DNA of 64,000 nucleotides from Pelomonas margarita (GCF_043555875.1 NZ_JBIGHW010000002.1:310001-374000); one strand, 5' to 3'; shown: positions 1 through 8,805, counted from the first letter of the stretch. Numbers and translations are program-made. Notes: generated from the sequence alone by a model not told the origin.

Positions 1-1
1 C

Positions 2-307
2 AAGCAGTTCAAGGCGCCGCCGGACTTCTTCACGGCCGGCGGCATGAGCGCTGGCATCGCCATCGTCGAGGCGCTCAAGAAGACGGCCGGCGACACGACG
101 ACCAACAAGCTCATCAAGACCATGGAGGGCATGAGCTTCGAGACGCCCAAGGGAAAGATGACCTTCCGCGCCGAAGACCACCAGGCAATGCAGTCGATGT
201 ACCACTTCCGCATCAAGGTGGACCCGGCCTTCCCGTGGGGAGTGCCGGAGCTGGTGCGGGAGATCAAGCCGGAAGAGATGGCCGTGCCCATCCGCAACAA
301 GCGCTGA
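2..307 (+). CDS. Branched-chain amino acid-type ABC transporter substrate-binding protein (C-terminal end, cut by window start)
   Basis: Only the last ~101 residues are present; the frame is open from base 2 to the TGA at 305-307. The visible part (ending ELVREIKPEEMAVPIRNKR) is typical of the C-terminal lobe of periplasmic type-I binding proteins (Peripla_BP_6, LivJ/LivK-like), with a block like GKMTFRAEDHQAMQSMYHFRI near the end. It would deliver a ligand to the permeases encoded downstream. It is the first visible gene of a co-directional run with the ATPase, ATPase, LivH and LivM genes that follow. The ligand cannot be read from this fragment and need not be an amino acid. Confidence 0.85.
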   Translation, partial: KQFKAPPDFFTAGGMSAGIAIVEALKKTAGDTTTNKLIKTMEGMSFETPKGKMTFRAEDHQAMQSMYHFRIKVDPAFPWGVPELVREIKPEEMAVPIRNKR

Positions 308-326
308 TCTGAGCGGACGGCGGCCC

Positions 327-1070
327 GTGCTCGAAACCAAGAACCTCACCATCCGCTTCGGCGGCCATGTGGCCGTCGATGGCGTGAGCTGTGCCTTCCA
401 GCCGGGCACGCTGACCGCCATCGTCGGCCCCAATGGCGCGGGCAAAACGACCTACTTCAACCTCATCTCCGGCCAGTTGCCGGCGAGCAGCGGCGAGGTG
501 TGGCTGGACGGCGAGAACCTGACCAAGCTGCCCGCGCCCGTCCGCACGCGGCGTGGGCTCGGGCGGGCCTTCCAGCTGACGCAGCTGTTCGCGCACCTCA
601 CGGTGCTGGAGAACGTGCGCCTGGCCGTGCAGGCGCGGCGCGGCCTGGGGCTAAAGCTGTTGTCGGTGTGGCTGTCGCACAAGGCGCTGATCACGGAAGC
701 CGAGGCCATCCTGCAACGCGTGCGGCTGGCCCACCGCGCCACCGACGCGGCCGCCAGCCTGCCGCATGGCGACCAGCGCAAGCTGGAAGTGGCCATGCTG
801 ATCGCGCTGGACCCCAAGGTCTATCTCTTCGACGAACCGACGGCCGGCATGAGCGTGGACGAAGTTCCCGTGGTGCTGGACCTGATCCGCGCGCTGAAGG
901 CGGAGAAGCGCCACACGCTACTGCTGGTGGAGCACAAGATGGACGTGGTGCGCGAGCTGGCCGACCGCATCATCGTGCTGCACCAGGGCAAGCTGGTGGC
1001 CGATGGCGACCCGGCGACGGTGATCGCCTCGCCCATCGTGCAAGAAGCTTACCTGGGGGTGGCGGCATGA
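327..1070 (+). CDS. LivG-type ABC transporter ATP-binding protein (transporter 1)
   Basis: 247 residues, usual length for LivG. It powers uptake by the LivH/LivM permease pair on the cytoplasmic side. Walker A is GPNGAGKTT near residues 36-44. The signature is LPHGDQRKLEVA, the LivG variant rather than the classical LSGGQ. Walker B is YLFDEPTAG and the H-loop is LLLVEHKMDVV. The start is GTG at 327, 19 bases after the binding-protein stop. The 3' end overlaps the next ATPase by four bases (ATGA), indicating translational coupling. Family assignment is secure; the substrate is unknown. Confidence 0.93.
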   Translation: MLETKNLTIRFGGHVAVDGVSCAFQPGTLTAIVGPNGAGKTTYFNLISGQLPASSGEVWLDGENLTKLPAPVRTRRGLGRAFQLTQLFAHLTVLENVRLAVQARRGLGLKLLSVWLSHKALITEAEAILQRVRLAHRATDAAASLPHGDQRKLEVAMLIALDPKVYLFDEPTAGMSVDEVPVVLDLIRALKAEKRHTLLLVEHKMDVVRELADRIIVLHQGKLVADGDPATVIASPIVQEAYLGVAA

Positions 1071-1807
1071 GCGCGCCGTTGCTATCGCTGAAGGGCGTCC
1101 ACACCCACGTCGGCGCCTACCACCTGCTGCACGGCGTGGATCTCGACGTGCCGGCCGGCCAGGTGACCATGCTGCTGGGCCGCAATGGCGCCGGCAAGAC
1201 GAGCACGCTGCGCACGCTGATGGGCTTGTGGACGGCGAGCACCGGCACGGTGACGTTCAAGGGCGAGGACATCACGAAGCTCGCCACACCCGACATCGCG
1301 TCGCGCGGCATCGCCTACGTGCCCGAGACCATGGGCATCTTCGGCGAGCTGACCGTGGCGGAGAACCTGCTGCTGGCGGCCCGCTCGGCCAAGCGCCTTG
1401 GTGAGCTGGATGCGAAGCGGCTGGACTGGCTATTCGGCCTGTTCCCCGCGCTGAAGACCTTCTGGCAGCACCCGGCGGGCAAGTTGAGTGGTGGGCAGAA
1501 GCAGATGGTGGCGATCGCCCGCGCGCTGATCGAGCCGCGCGAGCTGCTGGTCATCGACGAGCCGAGCAAGGGCCTGGCGCCGGCCATCGTCGAGAACCTG
1601 ATCGCGGCGCTGCGCGAGCTGAAGAAGACGTCGCAGACGACGGTGTTGCTGGTGGAGCAGAACTTCCGGGTCGCCGCTGAGCTGGGCGATTCGGTCGCCG
1701 TCATGGATGACGGGCGGATCGTGCACAGCGGGGCGATGGCCGAGTTGATTGCGGATGCGGAGTTGCAGCAGCGGCTGCTTGGGTTGTCGTTGGGGGCGCA
1801 TCAATGA
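1067..1807 (+). CDS. LivF-type ABC transporter ATP-binding protein (transporter 1)
   Basis: 246 residues. Second ATPase of the heterodimeric engine of transporter 1. Walker A is GRNGAGKTSTL, signature LSGGQKQMVAIARAL, Walker B LLVIDEPSKGLAP, and the H-loop segment is VLLVEQNF; all are intact. The start MSAPLLSLKG is chosen because its ATG overlaps the TGA of the preceding livG-like gene, as in most liv operons. A longer upstream in-frame extension exists but would lie across livG and shows no family similarity. About 100 bases separate it from the LivH-type permease. Confidence 0.93.
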   Translation: MSAPLLSLKGVHTHVGAYHLLHGVDLDVPAGQVTMLLGRNGAGKTSTLRTLMGLWTASTGTVTFKGEDITKLATPDIASRGIAYVPETMGIFGELTVAENLLLAARSAKRLGELDAKRLDWLFGLFPALKTFWQHPAGKLSGGQKQMVAIARALIEPRELLVIDEPSKGLAPAIVENLIAALRELKKTSQTTVLLVEQNFRVAAELGDSVAVMDDGRIVHSGAMAELIADAELQQRLLGLSLGAHQ

Positions 1808-1907
1808 GGTTGATCTTGCGCCCCTCGCTACCCCTGGTTGCTGGCCAATGTGGTGCCGGGCGCGCATCCCGGCACGGCACTCGCCACCACCCAGAAGTAG
1901 CGAGCAA

Positions 1908-2882
1908 ATGAAACTCGACCCCAAACCCCTGGCACTGCTCGCAGCCATCATGCTGCTCGCCCTGCCCCTCACCGGCAGCCCCAGCACCTGGCTCAACCTG
2001 ACGCTGGCCGGCATTGCCATGGGCCTCATCATCTTCGTCATCGCCTCCGGCCTGACGCTGGTGTTCGGCCTCATGGACGTCCTCAACTTCGGCCACGGCG
2101 TGTTCATCGCGCTCGGCGCCTTCATGGCCACGACGGTGCTGGCGGCGATGGCGCCGTGGGCATCCAGCCAAGACGTCCTCGCCAACCTGGCAGCACTCGC
2201 AACAGCGTGCCTGGCCGGCATGGCCATCGCCGCCACCGTGGGCCTGGTGTTCGAGCGCGTGCTGGTGCGCCCCGTCTACGGCCAGCACCTGAAGCAGATC
2301 CTCATCACCATGGGCGGCATGATCATCGGCGAGGAGCTGATCAAGGCCAGCTGGGGCGCGCAGCTCATTCCACTGCCCATGCCCGAGGCATTGCGCGGCA
2401 TCTTCCTGATGGGCGACGTGGCGGTGGAGAAGTTCCGCGTGCTGGCCATGCTGATCGGCATTGCGGTGCTCATCGGCCTGCTGCTCGTGCTGAACCGAAC
2501 CAAGCTCGGCCTGCTGATCCGGGCCGGCGTGCAAGACCGCGAGATGGTCGAGGCGCTGGGCTACCGCATCCGCCGGCTGTTCGTCGGCGTGTTCGTCGCC
2601 GGCGCCGCGCTGGCCGGCCTGGGCGGCGTTCTGTGGGGCCTGGTGCAGCAGGGCGTGGAGCCGCAGATCGGCGCCAAGGTCAACCTGCTGCTGTTCATCG
2701 TCATCATCATCGGCGGCCTGGGCTCCACGCTGGGCTGCCTGGTGGGCGCGCTGCTGGTGGGCCTGGTGGCCAATTACGTGGGCTTCCTCGCGCCCAAGGC
2801 CGCGCTGTTCTGCAACATCGGGCTGATGGTCGCCATCCTGATGTGGCGCCCGCAGGGCCTCTACCCCGTCGGAGCCAAGTGA
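1908..2882 (+). CDS. LivH-type branched-chain amino acid ABC transporter permease (transporter 1)
   Basis: 324 residues, almost entirely hydrophobic helices, inner membrane. The LivH-type helix GLTLVFGLMDVLNFGHG and the C-terminal IIIGGLGSTLGCLVGALLVG loop (the EAA-like coupling loop) are clear. The start MKLDPKPLALLAAIM is preferred over an earlier in-frame codon because the upstream segment is hydrophilic and unlike the family. The stop overlaps the LivM start (TGATG). It pairs with the following LivM. Confidence 0.92.
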   Translation: MKLDPKPLALLAAIMLLALPLTGSPSTWLNLTLAGIAMGLIIFVIASGLTLVFGLMDVLNFGHGVFIALGAFMATTVLAAMAPWASSQDVLANLAALATACLAGMAIAATVGLVFERVLVRPVYGQHLKQILITMGGMIIGEELIKASWGAQLIPLPMPEALRGIFLMGDVAVEKFRVLAMLIGIAVLIGLLLVLNRTKLGLLIRAGVQDREMVEALGYRIRRLFVGVFVAGAALAGLGGVLWGLVQQGVEPQIGAKVNLLLFIVIIIGGLGSTLGCLVGALLVGLVANYVGFLAPKAALFCNIGLMVAILMWRPQGLYPVGAK

Positions 2883-3958
2883 TGCTGCGAGCGCTGCTTT
2901 CCCACGACCTGCCGCGCAGCCGCCTCCTGGCCGGCCTGCTCGCCGCCTGCTTCGTCGGCCTGCTCGGGGCACCCTTCATCTTCCCTGGCACACAGGCGCT
3001 GAACGTCGCGGCCAAGGTGCTGGTGTTCATCCTGCTCGTAGCCAGCTACGACCTGCTGCTGGGCTACACCGGCATCGTCAGCTTCGCGCACACGATGTTC
3101 GTCGGCATCGGCGCCTACGGCATCGCCATCGCCTCCACACGGCTGGGGCCGGACTGGACGTCGATGGCCATCGGCTTCGCCGCCGCGCTTGCACTGAGCG
3201 CTGTGCTGGCGCTGGCCATGGGCCTGGCCAGCCTGCGCGTGAAGGCCATCTTCTTCGCCATGATCACGCTGGCCGTGGCCTCGGCCTTCATGACGCTGTG
3301 CTCCCAACTCAGTGACATCACCGGCGGCGAGGACGGGCTGAACTTCCAGCTGCCGTCAGCACTGCGCCCGTCCACCGAGTTCATGGAGGAGCCGCTGCTG
3401 GGCGTCATGCTGGACGGCCGGCTGCTGACCTACTACCTGCTCTTCGCCGCCGTCACGGTGCTGATCCTGCTGCTGCTGCGCGTCGTCAACTCGCCCTTCG
3501 GCCGCGTGCTGCAGGCCATCCGCGAGAACGAGTTCCGCGCCGAGGCGATCGGCTACCGGCCCGTCGTCTACCGCACCGGCGCCAATGTCATCGCCGCGCT
3601 GCTGGCCTGCTGCGGCGGCGCGCTGCTGGCACTGTGGCTGCGCTACACCGGCCCCGAGACGGCGATGAGCATGGAGATCATGCTGGACCTGCTGCTCATC
3701 GTCGTCATCGGCGGCATGGGCACGGTGTACGGCGCCGTCATCGGCAGCGTGCTGTTCATCGTCGCGCAGAACTACCTGCAGGCGCTGCTGAAGGGCGCCG
3801 GCTCGCTGGTGGAGGGCGTGCCGGTGCTGAGCACGCTGGTGTCGCCCGATCGCTGGCTGCTGTGGCTGGGCGTGCTGTTCGTGCTGGCGGTCTACCACTT
3901 CCCCGGCGGCATCGTCGGGCGGCTGCGGCTGGCCGCATGGGCGCGAGGGAGGAAGTAA
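2882..3958 (+). CDS. LivM-type branched-chain amino acid ABC transporter permease (transporter 1)
   Basis: 358 residues. Second inner-membrane permease subunit. Hallmarks are LGYTGIVSFAHTMFVGIGAYG in the N-terminal third, the ITGGEDGL motif in a periplasmic loop, SPFGRVLQAIRENEFRAEAIGY, and VVIGGMGTVYGAVIGSV near the C-terminus. The ATG overlaps the livH stop by one base. It is followed after two bases by an alpha/beta hydrolase gene, so the hydrolase is probably in the same transcript. Confidence 0.92.
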   Translation: MLRALLSHDLPRSRLLAGLLAACFVGLLGAPFIFPGTQALNVAAKVLVFILLVASYDLLLGYTGIVSFAHTMFVGIGAYGIAIASTRLGPDWTSMAIGFAAALALSAVLALAMGLASLRVKAIFFAMITLAVASAFMTLCSQLSDITGGEDGLNFQLPSALRPSTEFMEEPLLGVMLDGRLLTYYLLFAAVTVLILLLLRVVNSPFGRVLQAIRENEFRAEAIGYRPVVYRTGANVIAALLACCGGALLALWLRYTGPETAMSMEIMLDLLLIVVIGGMGTVYGAVIGSVLFIVAQNYLQALLKGAGSLVEGVPVLSTLVSPDRWLLWLGVLFVLAVYHFPGGIVGRLRLAAWARGRK

Positions 3959-3960
3959 AC

Positions 3961-4815
3961 ATGAGATCGCACTACCTCAGCTGCCTGGGCCGCGAGCTGC
4001 ACGTCACGACCTGGGGTGACCCGGGGCTGCCGGCCGTCATCGCCTGGCACGGCCTTGCCCGCAGCGGCCGCGACTTCGACGACTTCGCCGACGCGCTGAG
4101 CGCGCGCTGGCACGTCGTCTGCCCCGACACGCTGGGCCGTGGCCTGTCGCAATGGGCGGTGGACCCGGCCCGCGAGTACTGCCTGGCCTTCTACGTCGAG
4201 CAGGCCGAGGCGCTGCTGGACGCGTTGGGCCTGCACAAGGCGCACTGGGTGGGCACGTCCATGGGCGGTGCCATCGGCACGCTGGCCGCCGCCACGCGGC
4301 TGCGAGGGCGCATCCGGCGCCTGGTGCTCAACGACAACGGCCCCGAACTCGCCACGCCCGCGCTGGCGCGCATCCAAGCCTATGCGGGCCAGCCGCCGGC
4401 CTTTGCCACCGTCAGCGCACTGGAGCGTTACTTCCGCGAGATCTACGCCGGCTTCGGCGCGCTGACCGACGCCCAGTGGCGCCACCTGACCGAGACCTCG
4501 CTGCGCCGCCTGCCCGACGGCCGCGTGACGCCGCACTACGACCCGGCACTGGCGCTGCAGTTCCAGCACCACCCGGATGACTATGCCCTGTGGCCCGCGT
4601 GGGACCAGCTGGACCTGCCCGTGCTGTGCCTGCGCGGCGAGGACTCCACGCTGCTGACCGCCGAGACCGCCCAGGCCATGCGCGAGCGCGGCCCGCGCGC
4701 GGCGGTGGCCACCATCGCCGGCTGCGGCCATGCGCCGGCGCTGAACACGCCCGAGCAGATCGGCCTGGTGGAGCGCTTCCTTGCTGCCGCCGAGGTGACA
4801 GGCCCGGGGGGGTGA
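3961..4815 (+). CDS. Alpha/beta-fold hydrolase between two liv-type transporters
   Basis: 284 residues, no signal peptide, so cytoplasmic. Nucleophile elbow GTSMGG gives Ser100. The oxyanion region is AWHGLARSG (about 29-36). The likely acid is Asp in LRGEDSTLL and the likely base is His in GCGHAP near the C-terminus, so the triad is complete. It starts two bases after the LivM stop with the ATG at 3961. The position between two complete importers suggests that it hydrolyses an imported ester, lactone or amide. That is inference; the exact substrate cannot be read. Confidence 0.88.
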   Translation: MRSHYLSCLGRELHVTTWGDPGLPAVIAWHGLARSGRDFDDFADALSARWHVVCPDTLGRGLSQWAVDPAREYCLAFYVEQAEALLDALGLHKAHWVGTSMGGAIGTLAAATRLRGRIRRLVLNDNGPELATPALARIQAYAGQPPAFATVSALERYFREIYAGFGALTDAQWRHLTETSLRRLPDGRVTPHYDPALALQFQHHPDDYALWPAWDQLDLPVLCLRGEDSTLLTAETAQAMRERGPRAAVATIAGCGHAPALNTPEQIGLVERFLAAAEVTGPGG

Positions 4816-4880
4816 ATGCCCCGAGCCCGCAGCCTGCCCACAAGCCCTAGAGTCAGCCGCAACGCTTCAGCCCCCCATCC

Positions 4881-5651
4881 ATGAGCGACACCATCCTGGA
4901 GACGAGCGACCTCACGAAGGAGTTCAAGGGTTTCACCGCCGTGGACGCCGTGAACCTGCGGGTGCAGCGAGGTCACATCCACGCCTTGCTGGGCCCCAAC
5001 GGGGCGGGCAAGACCACCTGCTTCAACCTGCTCACCAAGTTCCTCACGCCCACGCGCGGCCGCATCGTGTTCGCGGGGCATGACATCACCGGCGAGAGCT
5101 CCGCGCAGATCGCCCGCCGCGGCGTGATCCGCAGCTTCCAGATCTCGGCGGTGTTCCCACACCTCACGGTGCTGGAGAACGTGCGCATCGGCCTGCAGCG
5201 CTTCACCGGCACGAGCTTTCATTTCTGGAAGGGCCTGACGGGCCTGAAGACGCTGGACGCCAAGGTGCTGGCGCTGCTGGAGCTCGTCGACCTGCGCGAC
5301 ATGGCGCAGCTGAAGGCCGCCGACCTGCCCTATGGCCGCAAGCGCGCGCTGGAGATCGCGACAACCATGGCCATGGAGCCGCAGCTGATGCTGCTGGACG
5401 AGCCCACGCAGGGCATGGGCCACGAGGACGTGGACCGCGTGACGGCGCTCATCAAGCGCGTGGCCGAAGGGCGCACGGTGTTGATGGTGGAACACAACAT
5501 GAAGGTGGTGGCCAGCATCGCGGACCGCATCACGGTGCTGGCGCGCGGTGCTGTGCTGGCCGAGGGTGACTACGCGACGGTGTCCAAGCATCCAGCGGTG
5601 CTGGAGGCCTACATGGGGACCGAGGCAACCGAGTTGGTGGGGGCGCATTGA
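4881..5651 (+). CDS. LivG-type ABC transporter ATP-binding protein (transporter 2)
   Basis: 256 residues. Walker A is GPNGAGKTTCFNLL, the signature-equivalent is DLPYGRKRALEIA, Walker B is LMLLDEPTQGM and the H-loop is LMVEHNMKVV. It starts a second liv-type set in the order G, F, binding protein, H, M. The 65-base gap from the hydrolase contains no strong terminator, so readthrough is possible. It is a diverged paralogue of the LivG at 327-1070 rather than a recent duplicate. Confidence 0.92.
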   Translation: MSDTILETSDLTKEFKGFTAVDAVNLRVQRGHIHALLGPNGAGKTTCFNLLTKFLTPTRGRIVFAGHDITGESSAQIARRGVIRSFQISAVFPHLTVLENVRIGLQRFTGTSFHFWKGLTGLKTLDAKVLALLELVDLRDMAQLKAADLPYGRKRALEIATTMAMEPQLMLLDEPTQGMGHEDVDRVTALIKRVAEGRTVLMVEHNMKVVASIADRITVLARGAVLAEGDYATVSKHPAVLEAYMGTEATELVGAH

Positions 5652-5716
5652 TGCGGGGCGTTGTCGGTTGCTTTGCGGAGCATGCGCCTGCACGCCGTGC
5701 TCATCACAACAGCCCC

Positions 5717-5784
5717 GTAGGGCGGGTCGGGACCCGCCGGCACCTTTGCCACTCGGCTCAATGGCGGGTCACGACCCGCCCTAC
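5717..5784. repeat. Intergenic palindromic repeat (REP/MITE-like) between livG2 and livF2
   Basis: The 160-base gap between the two ATPase genes carries a 22-base arm at 5717-5738 (GTAGGGCGGGTCGGGACCCG...) and a near-perfect inverted copy at 5763-5784 ending GACCCGCCCTAC. Each arm is itself palindromic (GGCGGGTC..GACCCGCC). Such paired palindromes are typical of dispersed extragenic repeats. The RNA could fold into two hairpins or one long stem. There is no T-run, so it is not an obvious terminator. Confidence 0.7.
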
Positions 5785-5812
5785 CCAACTTCGCCGAGCA
5801 AGCTGACACAGC

Positions 5813-6526
5813 ATGGCCACCCCAGCTCTAGAGATCACCCACCTCCACGCCTGGTACGGCGAAAGCCACATCCTGCATGGCATCAACCTGAGCGTGCAGC
5901 CCGGCCAGGTCGTCACGCTGCTCGGCCGCAACGGCGCCGGCCGCACGACCACGCTGCGCGCCATCCTCGGCCTGACCGGCGCGCGCAAGGGCTCCATCAA
6001 GATCCACGGCCAGGAGGCCATCGGTCTGCCCACCCACCGCATCGCGCAGCTGGGCATCGGCTACTGCCCCGAGGAACGCGGCATCTTCGCGTCGCTCACC
6101 GCCGAGGAGAACCTGCGCCTGCCACCGCCGCTGAAGTCCCAGCGCGGCAAGGTGATGTCCGAGGCAGAGATCTACGCCATGTTCCCCAACCTCGCCGAGC
6201 GCCGCCACAGCCCCGGCACGCGGCTGTCGGGCGGCGAGCAGCAGATGCTGGCTGTGGCCCGCATCCTGCGCACCGGCGCCGACATCCTGCTGCTGGACGA
6301 GATCAGCGAAGGCCTCGCGCCCGTCATCGTCCAGGCCCTGGCGCGCATGATCCGCGCGCTCAAGGCCCAGGGCTTCACCATCGTCATGGTGGAGCAGAAC
6401 TTCCGCTTCGCCGCCCCGCTGGCGGACCACTTCGTCGTCATCGAGCACGGCGAGGTCGTGCTGTCCTTTCCCGCTGCCGAGCTGGCCGCCCACCAGGCCC
6501 AGCTCGACGAGCTGCTCAGCGTTTGA
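5813..6526 (+). CDS. LivF-type ABC transporter ATP-binding protein with variant Walker A (transporter 2)
   Basis: 237 residues. It aligns throughout with LivF: signature LSGGEQQMLAVARIL, H-loop MVEQNFRFAAPLADHF. Two key positions deviate. Walker A reads GRNGAGRTT, so the nucleotide-binding Lys is Arg44. Walker B continues LLLDEISEGLAP, with Ile164 replacing the usual Pro. The rest is intact and the frame is open, so this is not a decayed gene. The altered site may lower ATP turnover, leaving the partner LivG as the main catalytic subunit; that is inference. Confidence 0.9.
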   Translation: MATPALEITHLHAWYGESHILHGINLSVQPGQVVTLLGRNGAGRTTTLRAILGLTGARKGSIKIHGQEAIGLPTHRIAQLGIGYCPEERGIFASLTAEENLRLPPPLKSQRGKVMSEAEIYAMFPNLAERRHSPGTRLSGGEQQMLAVARILRTGADILLLDEISEGLAPVIVQALARMIRALKAQGFTIVMVEQNFRFAAPLADHFVVIEHGEVVLSFPAAELAAHQAQLDELLSV

Positions 6527-6549
6527 TCACACCCAACAGGAGACAGACC

Positions 6550-7758
6550 ATGAAGAAAGCCATCCGCACCACCCTCGCCACCGCCGCGCTCGGTGCCTGC
6601 GCCCTGGGCGCCCAGGCCCAGGTGTCCGGCGACGTCATCAAGATCGGCATCATCACGGACCTCTCCGGCCTGTATGCCGACATCGACGGCCAGGGCGGCG
6701 TGGAGGCCATCAAGATGGCCATCGCCGACATGAAGGGCATGGCCGCCGGCAAGAAGATTGAGTTCTTGTTCGCCGATCACCAGAACAAGGCCGACGTCGC
6801 CTCCGCCAAGGCGCGCGAGTGGATGGACACGCAGGGGCTGGACCTGCTGGTCGGCGGCACCAACTCCGGCGCCAACATCGCCATGGCCAAGGTGGCAGCC
6901 GAAAAGAAGCGCGTCTTCATCTCCATCGGCGCCGCCTCGGCCCGGCTGACCAACGAGGACTGCACGCCCTACACCGTGCACTACGCTTACGACACCGTGG
7001 CGCTGGCCAACGGCACGGGCAACGCGGTGGTCAAGAGCGGCGGCAAGAGCTGGTACTTCCTGACCGCCGACTACGCCTTCGGCCACAGCCTGCAGGCCGA
7101 CACCACGGCTGTCGTGCAGAAGGCCGGCGGCAAGATCGTCGGCAGCGTGAAGCACCCGCTGTCGGCCAGCGACTTCTCCAGCTTCCTGTTGCAGGCGCAG
7201 GGCTCGGGCGCGCAGATCCTGGGCCTGGCCAATGCCGGCGGCGACACCATCAACTCCATCAAGGCGGCCAACGAGTTCGGCATCACCAAGACGATGAAGC
7301 TGGCCGGCCTGCTGATGTTCATCAACGACGTGCACTCGCTGGGCCTGAAGGCCACCGAAGGCATGTACCTGACGGACGGCTGGTACTGGAACCAGAACGC
7401 CGAGTCGCGCGCCTGGAGCCGCCGCTTCTTCGACAAGATGAAGCGCATGCCGTCCATGCTGCAAGCGGCGGACTACTCCTCCGTCACGCACTATCTGAAA
7501 GCCGTGGAGGCCACCAAGACCGACGATGCCGACAAGGTGCTGGCCAAGATGAAGGCCACCAAGGTGAACGACTTTTTCGCCAAGAACGGCGAGATCGGCC
7601 CCGACGGCCGCCACCGCTACGACATGTACCTGATGCAGGTGAAGTCGCCCAAGGAGTCCACCGAGCCGTGGGACTACTACAAGGTCGTGCAGACCATCCC
7701 GGCCGCCGAGGCGTACACCAAGCTGGCCGACAGCAAGTGCCCGATCGTCAAGAAGTGA
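6550..7758 (+). CDS. ABC transporter substrate-binding protein, type-I periplasmic (transporter 2)
   Basis: 402 residues. It has a Sec signal peptide (MKKAIRTTLATAALGA... cleaved after AQA, about residue 23), then a Peripla_BP_6 fold beginning IKIGIITDLSGLYADIDG. Cys residues in TNEDCTPY and in the C-terminal SKCPIVKK could form a disulfide. The start is set by an AGGAGACAGACC ribosome site just upstream. It captures the ligand for the LivH2/LivM2 permease. Proteins of this subgroup bind amino acids, amides or aromatic acids, so the ligand is left open. Confidence 0.92.
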   Translation: MKKAIRTTLATAALGACALGAQAQVSGDVIKIGIITDLSGLYADIDGQGGVEAIKMAIADMKGMAAGKKIEFLFADHQNKADVASAKAREWMDTQGLDLLVGGTNSGANIAMAKVAAEKKRVFISIGAASARLTNEDCTPYTVHYAYDTVALANGTGNAVVKSGGKSWYFLTADYAFGHSLQADTTAVVQKAGGKIVGSVKHPLSASDFSSFLLQAQGSGAQILGLANAGGDTINSIKAANEFGITKTMKLAGLLMFINDVHSLGLKATEGMYLTDGWYWNQNAESRAWSRRFFDKMKRMPSMLQAADYSSVTHYLKAVEATKTDDADKVLAKMKATKVNDFFAKNGEIGPDGRHRYDMYLMQVKSPKESTEPWDYYKVVQTIPAAEAYTKLADSKCPIVKK

Positions 7759-7917
7759 TCGTGAGCCCCTCGCCCAGCCTCGCGCCGCTGAGCGCGCGCG
7801 CGTCCGGTCGGTCCCCCGAGGGGACGCCGATCGATGCCGGCCCGGCCGGCATCGACATCGGCCCTGGCCGCCCTTGGGAGCGGCCCGGCGGGCATCCAGG
7901 GTCTGAATACCAATGCC
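7759..7917 (+). repeat. GC-rich intergenic repeat copy E1 between binding protein 2 and livH2
   Basis: This 159-base spacer begins GAGCCCCTCG (7763-7772), has TCCCCCGAGGGGA at 7812-7824, and a perfect 23-base palindrome at 7832-7854 (arms CGATGCCGGCC / GGCCGGCATCG). It ends with a CTTGGGAGCGGCCCGGCG block. The start and end blocks recur at 51131-51231 (E2) and inverted at 52512-52597 (E3). A frame from GTG 7761 stays open through the element and stops at 7923-7925, overlapping the livH2 ATG. No protein family was recognised in that frame. Confidence 0.7.
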
Positions 7918-8805
7918 ATGACTGAACTGTTCGGTATCCCCCTGCCTGCCCTGCTCGGGCAGCTGCTGCTCGGCCTGGTGAACGGCTCGTTCTACGCGAT
8001 GCTGTCGCTGGGCCTGGCGGTCATCTTCGGCATGCTCAACATCATCAACTTCGCCCACGGGGCGCTGTACATGATGGGCGCCTTCCTGGCGTGGATGGGC
8101 ATGGACCTGCTGGGGCTGAACTACTGGGTCATGCTGGGTCTGGCGCCGCTGCTGGTCGGCGCGTTGGGCATCGTCATCGAGCGCACCATGCTGCAGTGGC
8201 TCTACAAGCTGGACCACCTCTACGGCCTGCTGCTGACCTTCGGCATCACGCTGGTCATCGAGGGCGTGTTCCGCAGCTTCTACGGCGTGTCGGGCCAGCC
8301 CTACTCGGTGCCCGAGCAGCTTCAGGGCGCCACCAACCTGGGCTTCATGATCCTGCCCAACTACCGCGCCTGGGTGGTGGTGGCCTCGCTGGTGGTGTGC
8401 TTCGCCGTGTGGGCGCTGATCGAGAAGACCTCGCTGGGCGCCAAGCTGCGCGCCGGCACCGAGAACCCCAAGCTCGTGCAGGCCTTCGGCATCAACGTGC
8501 CGGCGATGGTGACGCTGACCTACGCCGGTGGCGTGGCGCTGGCCGCATTCGCGGGCGTGCTGGCCGCGCCCATCCTGCAGGTGTCGGCGCTGATGGGCAG
8601 CAACCTCATCATCGTGGTATTCGCCGTGGTGGTGATCGGCGGCATGGGCTCCATCCTCGGCTCCATCGTCACCGGCCTGGGCTTGGGGCTGATCGAAGGG
8701 CTGACCAAGGTGTTCTACCCCGAGGCGTCCAACACCGTCGTGTTCGTCGTCATGGCCATCGTGCTGCTGGTGCGTCCGGCGGGCCTGTTCGGAAAAGAGA
8801 AGTGA
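7918..8805 (+). CDS. LivH-type ABC transporter permease (transporter 2)
   Basis: 295 residues, polytopic inner-membrane protein. Family hallmarks are LVNGSFYAMLSLGLAVIFGM, NIINFAHGALYMMGAF and the coupling loop VVVIGGMGSILGSIVTG. The start MTELFGIPLP matches the usual LivH length; an earlier in-frame start would read into the repeat E1. It overlaps the LivM2 start (TGATG). It is the membrane partner of the binding protein at 6550-7758. Confidence 0.93.
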   Translation: MTELFGIPLPALLGQLLLGLVNGSFYAMLSLGLAVIFGMLNIINFAHGALYMMGAFLAWMGMDLLGLNYWVMLGLAPLLVGALGIVIERTMLQWLYKLDHLYGLLLTFGITLVIEGVFRSFYGVSGQPYSVPEQLQGATNLGFMILPNYRAWVVVASLVVCFAVWALIEKTSLGAKLRAGTENPKLVQAFGINVPAMVTLTYAGGVALAAFAGVLAAPILQVSALMGSNLIIVVFAVVVIGGMGSILGSIVTGLGLGLIEGLTKVFYPEASNTVVFVVMAIVLLVRPAGLFGKEK

